Assembly (NCBI GenBank): GCA_025965275.1
Contig: JAOPXG010000041.1
Span: 1 to 46,946 of the forward strand
Direction of reading: 5' to 3'
From: Nocardioides sp.
GTDB taxonomy: Bacteria; Actinomycetota; Actinomycetes; Propionibacteriales; Nocardioidaceae
Length of the DNA stretch: 46,946 nucleotides
Shown: in pieces, positions 37,609 to 46,599 of the stretch
How the letters are laid out: the number at the start of each line of letters is the position of its first letter
How positions within the stretch are numbered: position 1 is the first letter of the stretch
Position numbers and translations under genes: made by a program
The notes under the pieces: generated by a model
Told to the model about the DNA's origin: nothing
What the model saw: the letters and a program-made list of their open reading frames with translations, nothing else
Database searches by the model: none

Positions 37609-37995
37609 GTGACCGCCAGCGACATATCAGTGGTGTGGGGCCACGCCCAGGAGGACTGGTTCGTAGTGGTCAACCACTTCGCGCGCCTCACACCGTGGCT
37701 GCACACCCCGGCACGCCTGTTCGCCGAGTACGGAGTCGTCGCGTTCGCCGGGCTGCTCTTGCTCTCCTGGTTGCTCACCCGCCGCCACGGTGGCCCACGG
37801 CGCGCCACGGCAGCGCTCTGCGCGCCGCTGGGCGTCCTGGTCGCCGTCGGCGTCAACCAGTTCCTCGCGGCAGCAGTTGCTGAGCCACGGCCCTACCGTC
37901 TCGCTCGGCCCCTGTTCTCACGACTGGTGCTCCTCCTGGCACGGACTCCGGTGCGACCGTTCGTGACTGCCCAGCCCGCCTGTGCGTTCCGATGA
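37609..37995 (+). pseudogene. Truncated PAP2-type phosphatase
   Basis: The GTG at 37609 has a strong GAAGGAGG ribosome site. The first 95 residues look like the start of an undecaprenyl-diphosphatase/PAP2 protein: two hydrophobic helices, then VNQFLAAAVAEPRPY, which matches the first phosphatase motif. The following PSGH and SRxxxxxH motifs are absent in all frames; the sequence changes to LFSRLVLLLARTPVRP and ends at a stop that overlaps the DedA ATG. About half of the enzyme is missing. The ribosome site and coupling may still serve translation of DedA. Confidence 0.75.
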
Positions 37996-38699
37996 GCGCG
38001 CTGATGGAGCACCTGCTGTCCACGCCGGCATGGCTGGTGCTGCTGGTGGTCTTCGCCCTCCCGGCTCTGGAGTCGTCGGCCTTCCTCGGGTTCGTCTTTC
38101 CCGGGGAGACCGCCGTCCTGTTGGGTGGCGTCGCCGCGAGCCAGGGCCACCTGCCGCTGGGCGCGGTGATCAGCGCCGCGGTCGTTGGCGCGATCCTCGG
38201 CGACGGCGCCGGGTACTTGGTCGGGCGTCGATGGGGTCGCAGGATTCTCGACTCGACGCTGGGGCGCTTCACGAATGGCAACCATCTCGACCGAGCGGAG
38301 CGCGCGCTGCTCCGCGGGGGCGGGTGGGCAGTCTTCCTCGGGCGCTTCACCGCAGCGTTGCGGGTCATGATCCCCGGGCTGGCCGGGCTGTCCGAGATGC
38401 CGTACCGGCGGTTCCTCGTGGCCAACGTCGCGGGAGCCGTCGCCTGGGGTGCCCTGGTGGCGACCCTCGGGTACCTCGCCGGTAACAGCTGGCACACCGC
38501 TGCGCACTACGTCACCGGTGCAGGCGTGGGGCTGACGGTCGGCGTGGTGGCGCTGTACGTCGCCAGTCGCGTGACCCGTCGGCTCCTGCGCACTCGGCGC
38601 GCCAGGACCCAGACACATGGTCCGGGTGCGATACGCCGCGGGCTCACGGCGCTTGGCACAGTGTGGAGGCCGAGTCCTCCCGCGTCTCGGCCCGTGTGA
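37992..38699 (+). CDS. DedA/VTT-domain membrane protein
   Basis: The 235-residue protein has FVFPGETAVLLGGVAASQG near residue 35, GDGAGYLVGRRWGRRI near 72, and FLGRFTAALRVMIPGLAGLSEM near 117, the conserved DedA pattern including the FxGRFxxxxR segment. DedA proteins are lipid transporters; some recycle undecaprenyl phosphate, fitting the adjacent PAP2 remnant. The start overlaps the PAP2 stop (ATGA), and the end overlaps the GTG of the glycosyltransferase gene. The 35-residue C-terminal tail is basic and low complexity. Confidence 0.92.
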   Translation: MSALMEHLLSTPAWLVLLVVFALPALESSAFLGFVFPGETAVLLGGVAASQGHLPLGAVISAAVVGAILGDGAGYLVGRRWGRRILDSTLGRFTNGNHLDRAERALLRGGGWAVFLGRFTAALRVMIPGLAGLSEMPYRRFLVANVAGAVAWGALVATLGYLAGNSWHTAAHYVTGAGVGLTVGVVALYVASRVTRRLLRTRRARTQTHGPGAIRRGLTALGTVWRPSPPASRPV

Positions 38700-40321
38700 C
38701 GACGCCGATGGAGACCGTCGCGGTGGTCGGCACGGATGCTCGAGAGGTTCTCGAGCACCTGCCGCCGACCCCGGACCTGAGACCGCCCAAGACCCGACGT
38801 TGGGATGTCCCGAGCGTGGTCGGCCTCGGTGTCGCGGTGGTACTCGCGGTGGCGGCCTGGGTGCCCTTCGTGGACGCCCCGCTCTCGCCGGACGAGGGCG
38901 GGTTCCTTCTGCTCGCCCAACACTGGGGCCCCGGGTCCTCGCTGTACGGGTCGTACTGGGTCGATCGTCCGCCGCTGCTCCTGGGGCTGTTCTCGCTGGC
39001 GGCACATCTGGGACCGGTCGGACACTCGACCGCAGGTCTCACCGCGCCCGCGGTCAAGATGTCGGGAGCCCGTCGCAAGCGGACTGGCGGTCCTGCTGGC
39101 CGGGGTCGTCGCGCAGTCCGTCGCATCCGGCCGACGTTGGACGCAGGGTGCCTCGATCCTCGCCGTACTTGCCCTGCTGAGCACCCCGATGCTCGGGATG
39201 CCCGAGACGAACGGCGAACTCCTTGCGCTTCCCTTCGTGCTCGTCGCAGTCGTGTGCCTGCACGCGTCGACCAGGCAAACCTGGAGTCGTCGCGCCCTGC
39301 TCCTCACGGCTGGTGCCGGGGTCGCGGCGACGTGCGCCGTCCTGGTCAAGCAGAACGTCGCCGACGTCTTCGTCCTCGCAGTCGTGCTGCTCGTCGCTTC
39401 CCGTGGACGCCTGCCACACCTACGGCAGCGCGCCGGAGCGTTCCTGGGCGCCGTGGGTGTCACGCTGGCCGCAGCACTGGTCGCCGCCGACCTGCGAGGT
39501 ACCACTCCGGTCGAGCTCTTCGACGCCGTCGTGGTCTTCCGCATCCGCAGCTCAGAGGTCATCGACGCCTCAGCGTCCCCGGCGACCTCCGAGCGAATGG
39601 CGCACCTGGCCCTCGCCTCGCTCACCAGCGGTGTTCCGTGCTCCTCATCGTCGCGGCCGCAGGTGCCGTATGCGCCCTACGCACCCACCGGACTCGTCCG
39701 TCGCTGAACCACACCCGTGCACCCGCAGACCTCACAACGGCCTGGCTGTGGGGCGCGCTGGGGATGACGGTGTGGGAGCTGTGCGGAGTCGCGCTCGGTG
39801 GCAGCTACTGGCTCCACTACCTGACCGGCCTCATCCCCGGCATCGTCCTTCTGCTGGCCCTCCTTCCGCCGACACGGCGGTGGCGGAGTGCGGTCGGCGT
39901 CTGTATCTCCTACGTCGTGATGGCGACGGCCGTGGTGTGGATCCACAACGCCACGTCTCCCGTGACCGCCTCCGAGGACGCTCAGGTCGTCGCATATCTC
40001 CGTGGGCATGCTGCGCCGGAGGACGGGGTGGTCGTCGCCTTCGGGCACGCCGACATCGTCGCGGGAAGCGGTCTGGCCAGCCCGTATGAGTACCTGTGGA
40101 GCCTTCCGGTCCGCGTTCGCGACCCACGACTCGAGGAGCTCAGCGCCGTCATGGACAGCGCCGCGGCCCCGCGGTGGATGGTCGTCGCCGGCGAGAGCGT
40201 CGACTCTTGGGGGCTTGACGCAACCAGGACGCAGCGACTCCTCGACCGGGACTACGTTGAACGCGCAACGGATGGCGACTGGCACATCTGGCAGCACCGA
40301 ACGAGAGGAGCCGACCGATGA
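38696..40321 (+). pseudogene. GT39/ArnT-like membrane glycosyltransferase with two frameshifts
   Basis: The N-terminal part (FVDAPLSPDEGGFLLLAQHW, YWVDRPPLLLGLF) is the DE-type first loop of polyprenol-phosphate-sugar-dependent glycosyltransferases. The frame breaks near 39058: SGLAVLLAGVVAQSVA to RIRSSEVIDASASP continue in another frame to about 39640. VLLIVAAAGAVCALRTH to the end returns to the original frame and reaches the normal C-terminus at 40321. The shifts are compensating in net frame, but about 190 residues would be out of frame. The gene overlaps the response regulator start by 4 bp. A double sequencing error is the alternative. Confidence 0.75.
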
Positions 40322-41001
40322 GAGTCCTGGTCGCCGAGGACGAGGTTCGGCTGGCCGACCTGCTCGCACAGTCGCTCACCGAGGCAGGCTGGCGCGCCGA
40401 CGTGGTCCATGACGGCCGCTCCGCCTACGACCTGCTGCTCGTCGACGCCGGGTACGACGTCGCGCTGCTCGACTGGATGCTCCCCGGGATGGATGGCGTG
40501 AGCGTCGCACGACGGCTGCGTGGATTCGGGGTGACGACACCCATCTTGATGCTCACCGCCCGTGGCGATGTCCGCGACCGCATCGACGGACTCGACGCCG
40601 GCGCCGACGACTACCTGGCGAAACCGTTCGACCTCGACGAGCTCCTGGCGCGGCTTCGTGCGCTCTTCCGCCGCAGCAGCCAGGCCGGCGAGGGCCCGGT
40701 TCAGGTCGGAGACCTGGTCGTGGACCCTGTCTCCCGGCGCGTGTTCCGGCGCGGGGTCGAGATCACACTCTCGGCGCGCGAGTTCGACATTCTGCACCTG
40801 CTGGCCGTGCATGCCGGAAGGGTCGTCACCCGGCTCGCCATCCTCGACGAGGTGTGGGACGGAGAGACCGACATCAGGAGCAACGTGATCGACGTCCACC
40901 TCGCCGCGATCCGCGCCAAGATCGACAAGCCCTACGGCACCGACACCATCACCACCATGCGCGGGGTCGGCTACCGGCTCGAGACGACGGTGGGCGGCTG
41001 A
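40318..41001 (+). CDS. OmpR-family response regulator
   Basis: The 227-residue protein has a receiver domain with Glu7/Asp8, the phosphoacceptor Asp52 (LLDWMLPGMDG) and Lys102 (AKPFD), and a C-terminal winged helix (about 130-225; LSAREFDILHLLAVHAG, RSNVIDVHLAAIRAKID, TMRGVGYRLE). It shares one base with the kinase gene (TGATG) and overlaps the glycosyltransferase end by 4 bp. The inverted repeat at 37.4-37.5 kb, with 11-bp-spaced hexamers, is its most likely binding site. Confidence 0.95.
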   Translation: MRVLVAEDEVRLADLLAQSLTEAGWRADVVHDGRSAYDLLLVDAGYDVALLDWMLPGMDGVSVARRLRGFGVTTPILMLTARGDVRDRIDGLDAGADDYLAKPFDLDELLARLRALFRRSSQAGEGPVQVGDLVVDPVSRRVFRRGVEITLSAREFDILHLLAVHAGRVVTRLAILDEVWDGETDIRSNVIDVHLAAIRAKIDKPYGTDTITTMRGVGYRLETTVGG

Positions 41002-42443
41002 TGGCGTCGCTGCGAGGCCGGGTCTCGCGGCTGCCGTTGCGGATCCGCCTCGTTGCAGGGTTCTCCCTGGCCACATTCGTGGTCCTGCTCGCGGCAGGAG
41101 TGTTCGTCTACTGGCGTATCGACTACGCGCTCGACCGAGGTCTGGACACAGAGCTCAAGCAGGCCAGCCGAACACTCGACCCCCTCATCGGAGCCGACGG
41201 CACGGTTACCGACCGATCTGCTGCTGAGGCGACCGGGGTGGCCTGGCAGGTGCTCACACCGGACGGGACCGTGCTCGACGACGGCGGACCGGCCGGCACG
41301 CGCCCACTGGTCAGCTCGCGTCAACTGAGCCGGGTCGGGGAGACGGCGAAGACGTACAACGTCGGCGCATTCCTGCCGAGCTCCAACGAGCCGTACCGTG
41401 TCCGGGTCGAGCGGTCCACCACGTCCCCTGAGCACTACTTGCTCGTCGGCGTACGCCGTGACCATCGCGACGAGGCTCTCCGCGAGCTCCTGCTCCAGCT
41501 CAGCCTTGCAGGGCTTGGAGCTCTTGTCGTCACCGCCTTCGTCGGCGAACGACTCGCGCGGGCAGCGCTGAAGCCAGTCGAGCAGTACCGACGGCGCGCC
41601 TCCGCGATCGCCGCAGGCAGGGCAGACCTTCGCCTGGACGTCCCCGCGCAACGCGACGACGAGATCACCCGGCTGGGGCACACCTTCAACGACATGCTCT
41701 CCTCGCTGGAGGAGGCGCTCGACCGGGAGCGACAGTTCGTCAGCGACGCCAGCCACGAGCTCCGCACCCCCGTCACACTGCTGACCAGCCGTATCCAGCT
41801 CGCCCTGCGGCGCCCTCGCACCCAAGCCGACCACGAACGCATCCTGTCCGAGCTCAAGGTCGACCTCGACCGGCTCGCGCTCCTCGCCGACCAGCTCCTC
41901 CAGGTCGGGCGAGTCGACTCCGGAAGCGGCGCCGGGTCGAGCGACATGGTGACCGTTGTCGGAAGAACGATCAGTCAACGTCGCCTGGCAGACCCCCTGC
42001 GCGCCGGTGACGTCGAGGTGAGCGTCCCGTCCGAACCTCTGCCGGTCGGTGTCGTCGACTTCGAGCTCGAGCGGATCCTGACCAACCTTCTCGACAACGC
42101 CGCAACTCACGGTGCGCCCCCGTTCCGGGTCACCGTCGACGAACCCAACCCCGCATGGGCACGCCTGGCGGTCTCAGACGGCGGCGCGGGCATGCCGCAC
42201 AACCTGCTCACCACAGCAACGCAGCGTTTCGCGCGCGCCGACGAAGCCCGAGCTCGCCCCGGAACAGGACTGGGACTCTCACTGGTCGAGGCCCTGGTCA
42301 GCCACGCCTCCGGCGAGCTTCGGCTCTGCTACCAGGGCCAGCACGTCTCACACGGCCGACCGGCGCCAGTGGAATGCGCGCACGGCCCGGAGATGACGGT
42401 GACCGTGCTCCTCCCGACCAGGCAGGGCCATGTCCCGGCCTAG
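41001..42443 (+). CDS. Membrane sensor histidine kinase
   Basis: The 480-residue kinase has two transmembrane helices (about 17-40 and 165-182) flanking an extracytoplasmic sensor of about 125 residues, a HAMP domain (about 183-240), the phosphoacceptor His252 in SHELRTPVTL, the N-box TNLLDNAATHG (Asn366) and the G-boxes VSDGGAGMP and GTGLGLSLVEALV. All catalytic elements are intact. It is coupled to the response regulator gene. The ligand is unknown; the neighbours (ABC exporter, DedA, PAP2 and GT remnants) suggest envelope stress or an antimicrobial. Confidence 0.94.
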   Translation: MASLRGRVSRLPLRIRLVAGFSLATFVVLLAAGVFVYWRIDYALDRGLDTELKQASRTLDPLIGADGTVTDRSAAEATGVAWQVLTPDGTVLDDGGPAGTRPLVSSRQLSRVGETAKTYNVGAFLPSSNEPYRVRVERSTTSPEHYLLVGVRRDHRDEALRELLLQLSLAGLGALVVTAFVGERLARAALKPVEQYRRRASAIAAGRADLRLDVPAQRDDEITRLGHTFNDMLSSLEEALDRERQFVSDASHELRTPVTLLTSRIQLALRRPRTQADHERILSELKVDLDRLALLADQLLQVGRVDSGSGAGSSDMVTVVGRTISQRRLADPLRAGDVEVSVPSEPLPVGVVDFELERILTNLLDNAATHGAPPFRVTVDEPNPAWARLAVSDGGAGMPHNLLTTATQRFARADEARARPGTGLGLSLVEALVSHASGELRLCYQGQHVSHGRPAPVECAHGPEMTVTVLLPTRQGHVPA

Positions 42444-42543
42444 GCCCACCGGCCTGACGCTCGCAGCCCTCATCGGACTGACCGCCGCGTTCCTTCTCCG
42501 GCGGCGCCGCCACAAGAGCCCCCCTGCGATGAGGTGGCCATGA
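42430..42543 (+). CDS. Small single-helix basic membrane peptide (37 aa)
   Basis: An ATG at 42430 inside the end of the kinase gene (14-bp overlap) opens MSRPRPTGLTLAALIGLTAA then FLLRRRRHKSPPAMRWP and a TGA. It has one hydrophobic helix flanked by Arg residues, the layout of small membrane regulators. The overlap implies coupled translation with the kinase. It is too short for family recognition; chance is possible, although the hydrophobic core is convincing. Confidence 0.5.
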   Translation: MSRPRPTGLTLAALIGLTAAFLLRRRRHKSPPAMRWP

Positions 42544-42691
42544 CGATCCGGCTCGGGCCGACCTCATCGGGGAGTCGCACGGGTGTGGACCGGGTCCACG
42601 GCCGGAGGCGCCGGCTCCGCACCCGGTGCGAGACCGGTGCAAGGCCCAGAGTGACAACGGCTCCGGACCCGGTCCGGGACCAGTAGCCCAC

Positions 42692-43873
42692 TCACCCGTC
42701 CACCGGCGGCGCCAGGGAGTCCAGCAGGTCCGCGGTGGCGGGATCCACGATGCCGTCGACCTCGATGTAGTGGGCCTTGGTGATCTCCACCGAGGAGTGC
42801 CCGAGCATCTCGGCCGCCAACTCGGTGGAGACGTCGCGGCTGAGCGCGGTCGCGACCGTCCGACGGAACGCATGTGGGGTCACTCCTTCCACCTGCGCGT
42901 CGGCCAAGGGCCGCCCGGAGGCGCCGGCGGACGTTGTTCGTGGTCAGCGGCGTGCCGTTGCGGCTGGCGAAGAGCAGCGCGTCCTCGGGCTCCCCCGCCA
43001 CCGCGACCAGCCGATGACGCAGCGCCTCCGCGGCGAAGCTGGGCACCGCGACCGTGCGCACCGACGAGGAGGTCTTGGGGTGCTCCTGGCGATAGGTCGC
43101 CACGCCCTTCGGGGAGACGATGGTGCCGCAGATGCACACCCGGGCCGGCGTACGGGTGACGTCGACGTCGCGCTTGCGGGCGAGGACCTCCCCGATGCGG
43201 GCCGAGCTGCCCAGCATCACGTCGACGAATCTGCTCCAGCTGCCCGTCCGGTCTCGGGCCCGGCAGCCCGTCGTCGCGCCTCCAGGCGCGGACCGCCTCG
43301 CGCACGGCGGCGATGTCCGGCCACCGACAGGACCCGCACCTTCGTAGGCGTCTTGCGGAGCCGCCTGGCCTCGCGGACGGGGTTCCGCGCCAGCGCGTCG
43401 TAGCGGACCGCGAGTCCCAAGGCCAGGCTCAGCACTGTGCGGGCGTGCTTGGCCATCGCGTAGCTGCGGTTGGCCGCCAGGTGGCGCAGGAACCGGTCCA
43501 CCAGGTTGACCGTGATCCCGCGGAGCAGGAGGTGCTCGAAGGCGGGCAGCACGATGGTGCGCATGTCGCGCTCGCAGAGGTCCCGGGTGCTGCGCGCCAG
43601 GTCCCGGTCGAGGTCCAGGTCCTCCAGCCAGATCTTCACCAGGGCGCCGAACGAGCTGTCCGGGGAGAGCTCGCCGTACGTACGCCGGCTCTCCCGGTGC
43701 GCGAGCGTGGCCTTGAGCCGGCGGACCGCGTCCGCCTCGCTGGCCCCGGCCGCCTGCACGCGCCGGATCCAGCCGTCGTCATCGCGGTAGCGGGTCCGGG
43801 CGCGGACCTTGCTGCCGACCCGGGCGAACGAGATCTCCCCGAAGGTCCCGATCGGGGTGCGGGGCCTAGCCAT
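42692..43873 (-). pseudogene. Tyrosine-recombinase (phage-type integrase) with three frameshifts
   Basis: The start (ATG 43873; MARPRTPIGTFGEISF, an AP2-like DNA-binding arm) and the SAM-like core-binding segment (LVDRFLRHLAANRSYAMAKH) are in one frame to about 43320. AVREAVRAWRRDDGLPGPRP follows in a second frame, MLGSSARIGEVLARKRDVDV and DALLFASRNGTPLTTNNVRR in a third, and VEGVTPHAFRRTVATALSRD to the end in a fourth segment. The catalytic residues are present across frames: Arg in SARIGEVL, HAFRRT, and LGHSSVEITKAHYIE with His and Tyr. The enzyme is inactive as written. It lies beside a tRNA-Pro-like fragment, as integrases do. Confidence 0.88.
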
Positions 43874-43951
43874 GGCGGGTCACCCCAGCTCTCGGGACTC
43901 CGGGGCGGGCCTGTTTCCGCAGGTCACAGGCCAATTCTGGCCTTGCGGTTC

Positions 43952-43995
43952 GGTCGGGCCGACAGGATTTGATCCTGCGACACCTTGTTCAAGTA
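43952..43995 (-). repeat. tRNA-Pro 3'-end-like fragment, probable attachment-site scar
   Basis: Read on the minus strand: TACTTGAACAAGGTGTCGCAG, then GATCAAATCCTGTCGGCCCG and ACC. The T-arm GCAGG-ATCAAAT-CCTGT, the CCGACC-type 3' end and the CAAGG before it match the 3' half of an actinobacterial tRNA-Pro(GGG), with the anticodon loop apparently deleted. The 5' half (D-arm, acceptor strand) is not recognisable. It is 78 bp from the integrase start with its 3' end pointing at the integrase, the standard attL/attR layout. A short hairpin AGGCCA-ATTC-TGGCCT follows at 43928-43943. Confidence 0.5.
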
Positions 43996-44165
43996 CCGGA
44001 GCACTTCATGCTTGTCCCCGATGTGCGGAAACATACCCTGACCTGCGGCAACAGTGGATCACTTCATGTGGCGGCTTGCTCAACATGTACTCGCTAGGCC
44101 GGGCTCTGAATGAACAAATGGCGAATAGGTGCGTCACGTCTGGGCTGCGTCTGATCCGTCCAGGC

Positions 44166-44300
44166 TCAGACTTCAACGATCGTGGCGCCGTCGGCAGCGC
44201 GCTGAACAGCCTCGCAGCCCTTCTTGGCTCCGCTGAGCGACTCATACCCTTCACCAGTGGCGACAACGTCGCCGTTGCCCGCCTCAGGCGGAACCGAAAC
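44166..44300 (-). pseudogene. DUF1508 (YegP-like) protein remnant
   Basis: The minus strand encodes EAGNGDVVATGEGYESLSGA then KKGCEAVQRAADGATIVEV and a TGA at 44166. This is the NGxxxATSEGYxSxxGAxxGIxSV pattern of the DUF1508/YegP family. The preceding QFRFRL strand is in a different frame and no start codon remains, as the region abuts the stop of the secreted-protein gene at 44305. Only the last 40 or so residues survive. Confidence 0.65.
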
Positions 44301-44304
44301 TGCG

Positions 44305-46593
44305 TCAGCGCGGGCGCAGCGCGACCAGCCAACCGGCCCACTCGCGGGCTGCGCTGAAGGTCCACGTCTTGGTGCCGCTCGGCCCGGCCGTGGGCTGGAG
44401 GCCGTCGGCGAGCTCGAAGCGTCGGTCGCCTGTCTCGACGACCTCCGTCATCCCGGCCGGTGAGGAGAGCGTCACTGAGGAGGAGTTGACGCTCATGCAG
44501 CCCACGAGCATGGCGTTCGCCGTCGTCGTCGTCACCTGCCCAACGGTGCCGGAGGCAGCCGCCGCGCCCGAGGCCGAGGTCGCCGTGGTGTCGAGGCCGG
44601 AAGCACCGGAGTACCGGGCGATCACACCGCCGCTGGCGACCGACGAGGTCGTCCAGGAGTAGTCCACCGGCTCGGCGCTGGTCGCGACCTTGTAATAGCC
44701 GTAGACCTTCGGGTTGGCCAGCGAGGTCTGCGAGGCCAGCAGCGTCCAACCCGCCGGCACACCAGCCGCGCCGATGGACCCGCCGTTGAGCGACACACAG
44801 CTCACCAGGACGTCACCCGCCACGACGCCGCTCGGCTTCGCGATTCGCAGGGTTGTCGCGGCGGTGGTGTTCACGGCGGTGCTGAACGAGCTGCGCACGA
44901 TCCCACCGGCCTGCGTCGTGTCGATCGTCCACGTGCGGGTGGCCGGTGTCGCGTCGGTGTTGCCGGCGGCGTCCGTGGCCCGGACGCTGAAGGTGTGCGA
45001 TCCGGCCGACAGCCCCGTGTAGGTCACCGGCGACGTGCACGCGGCGTAGGCAGCAGCGTCCAGCTGGCACTCGAACGTCGAACCCGTCTCGGTGGAGGTG
45101 AAGCTGAACTGCGCACTCGTGCTGGTCACCGTGCCCGACGGACCCGCAGTGATCGTGGTGTCCGGCGGCGTGGTGTCAGGTGGCGTCGTCCCGCCGCTCT
45201 CGAAGTGGTACCAGTACGTCGAGGTCGCGCCCACGTCAGCGATGACCATCAGGCCGCTGTTCGTGGTGCTCGCGCCATCGGTCCGCGCGTTGTTGAGGTT
45301 CTGCTTCGTCGAAGACGCGTTGTGGACATACTGGTCGGCGTCGAGGATCCTCAGCGTCTTGGCGGTCGTGAAGTTGATGCTGTTCATGGGAGTGGACTTC
45401 TCGTAGATCGCACCTCCGGAGGAGCTGCAGACACCTGCGTTCGTGGTGCCGCTCGGCTTGGGGTAGGTGGCGAAGGTGCGGAGCCGCTGCGCGGCCTCGT
45501 CGATGAGCACGACCACCCGGTTGGGGCACTCGGAGACCGTGGCGATCGTGTGCTGCGTCCAGGAGCCGGCGCTGTCCATCGACAGCAACATGATCAGCGG
45601 CTGCGCGGAACCGGTGAACGAGGTCTTCACCGCGGCGAAGACTCGACCGCCGGAGGAGTCGAGCCACTTGAGGTTCATGTGGTCATCGCCCGTCTTCGCC
45701 CCGGTCAGGATCCCCTTGGGCGCGCTCCAGGAGGTCGTGCCGGCTCCGTCGGTGTGGATGCTCCAGTAGAAACCGTCGTCCGCCGCGGTTGCGGCGGACT
45801 GCTTGCTCCACATCAGCCCCATCCTCCCGGGCGCCAGGGCGATCAGGGAGGAGGTGTCATCGAGCGACACGTCGCCGCCGGCGATCGGGAACGGGGTCCC
45901 CCACGTTGTCCCGTCCGTTCCCGTGCTGTTGAGGTAGATCCGGTTGTCCTGCTGCCAGGTGGCCCAGAGCCGGCCGGTCGTGTCCTTGTCGACGCTGAGG
46001 GTCTCGGTCTTGTAGTTGTTGATCTGCGACGAGCTCAACAACGTGTACGTGTTCGTGCTGGTGTTGTAGCTGTACCGGCGCAGGGTGCTCGGAAAGCCGG
46101 AAGCGGCCGGCACACCGTCGTTCACGAACAGGTGGCTCGCGATGTACAGGGTGGTTCCGTCCCAGAGCACGTCGTGGTGGGTGTTCGCCCGCGTCTCGGT
46201 GGTCACCCCGGTGTCGACCCACGCGGTCGTCGCGGCATCGAACCGGAAGATGTGGAAGTCCGAGGTGCCGGTGTCCCACAGGTTCCCCCACCAGTAGCCG
46301 TCGGTGAACCAGAGCACGCTCTCGGCCCGCTTGGTACCCGTCGGCGTTCCCGTGCCCGCGTGAGAGGGCCCCTCCACACCCACGTCACCTGGCGCGCTCT
46401 GCGCAGCAGTCGGAGCCATCACGACACTCGCGGCGAGCAAGACCGCGGCTACCAGCCCCGGCACGACCGCCCGCGATGAGGTACGTCGCCCGGACGGCCG
46501 CCTCGATCCGGGCGCCAACCGCTCGCGCCACCGGGCGAGGAGCGCGCTATCGCCCCAGCCCCGACCTCCGCCGTACACCCCGTTGACCGACAT
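44305..46593 (-). CDS. Large secreted protein with sialidase-like N-terminal region and Ig-like domain
   Basis: The protein of about 762 residues has a long basic N-terminus (GSRRPSGRRTSSR) followed by a hydrophobic signal helix (VVPGLVAAVLLAASVVMAPTA) and a likely AQSA cleavage. Residues about 70-470 have the recurring DGxxW/GRLWATW beta pattern of a propeller-like fold (ESVLWFTDGYWWGNLWDTG, FAAVKTSF). A Pro/Thr linker (GGTTPPDTTPPDTT) leads to an Ig-like domain (about 485-570, TFECQLDAAAYAACTSPVTY, SVRATDAAGN), and a C-terminal beta domain (about 575-762). It is probably cell-surface or extracellular; ligand is unknown. ATG 46593 or GTG 46596 can serve as start. Confidence 0.82.
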   Translation of the reverse strand: MSVNGVYGGGRGWGDSALLARWRERLAPGSRRPSGRRTSSRAVVPGLVAAVLLAASVVMAPTAAQSAPGDVGVEGPSHAGTGTPTGTKRAESVLWFTDGYWWGNLWDTGTSDFHIFRFDAATTAWVDTGVTTETRANTHHDVLWDGTTLYIASHLFVNDGVPAASGFPSTLRRYSYNTSTNTYTLLSSSQINNYKTETLSVDKDTTGRLWATWQQDNRIYLNSTGTDGTTWGTPFPIAGGDVSLDDTSSLIALAPGRMGLMWSKQSAATAADDGFYWSIHTDGAGTTSWSAPKGILTGAKTGDDHMNLKWLDSSGGRVFAAVKTSFTGSAQPLIMLLSMDSAGSWTQHTIATVSECPNRVVVLIDEAAQRLRTFATYPKPSGTTNAGVCSSSGGAIYEKSTPMNSINFTTAKTLRILDADQYVHNASSTKQNLNNARTDGASTTNSGLMVIADVGATSTYWYHFESGGTTPPDTTPPDTTITAGPSGTVTSTSAQFSFTSTETGSTFECQLDAAAYAACTSPVTYTGLSAGSHTFSVRATDAAGNTDATPATRTWTIDTTQAGGIVRSSFSTAVNTTAATTLRIAKPSGVVAGDVLVSCVSLNGGSIGAAGVPAGWTLLASQTSLANPKVYGYYKVATSAEPVDYSWTTSSVASGGVIARYSGASGLDTTATSASGAAAASGTVGQVTTTTANAMLVGCMSVNSSSVTLSSPAGMTEVVETGDRRFELADGLQPTAGPSGTKTWTFSAAREWAGWLVALRPR

Positions 46594-46599
46594 CACTGC

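Noticed and set aside
42660-42682. GC-rich palindrome CCGGACCCGGTCCGG near the integrase end
   Set aside because: The loop is short and there is no T-run; such self-complementary GC runs are common by chance here.
43880-44027. Minus-strand 36-codon frame MFPHIGDKHEVLRYLNKV over the tRNA-like fragment
   Set aside because: It looks coding over 25 residues, but it coincides with the tRNA-Pro match and has no recognisable ribosome site, so it was not called as a gene.
43809-44357. Plus-strand ORF containing GPTGFDPATPC
   Set aside because: This phrase resembles the antisense translation of tRNA T-arms often mis-annotated as protein; the tRNA-like fragment explains it.
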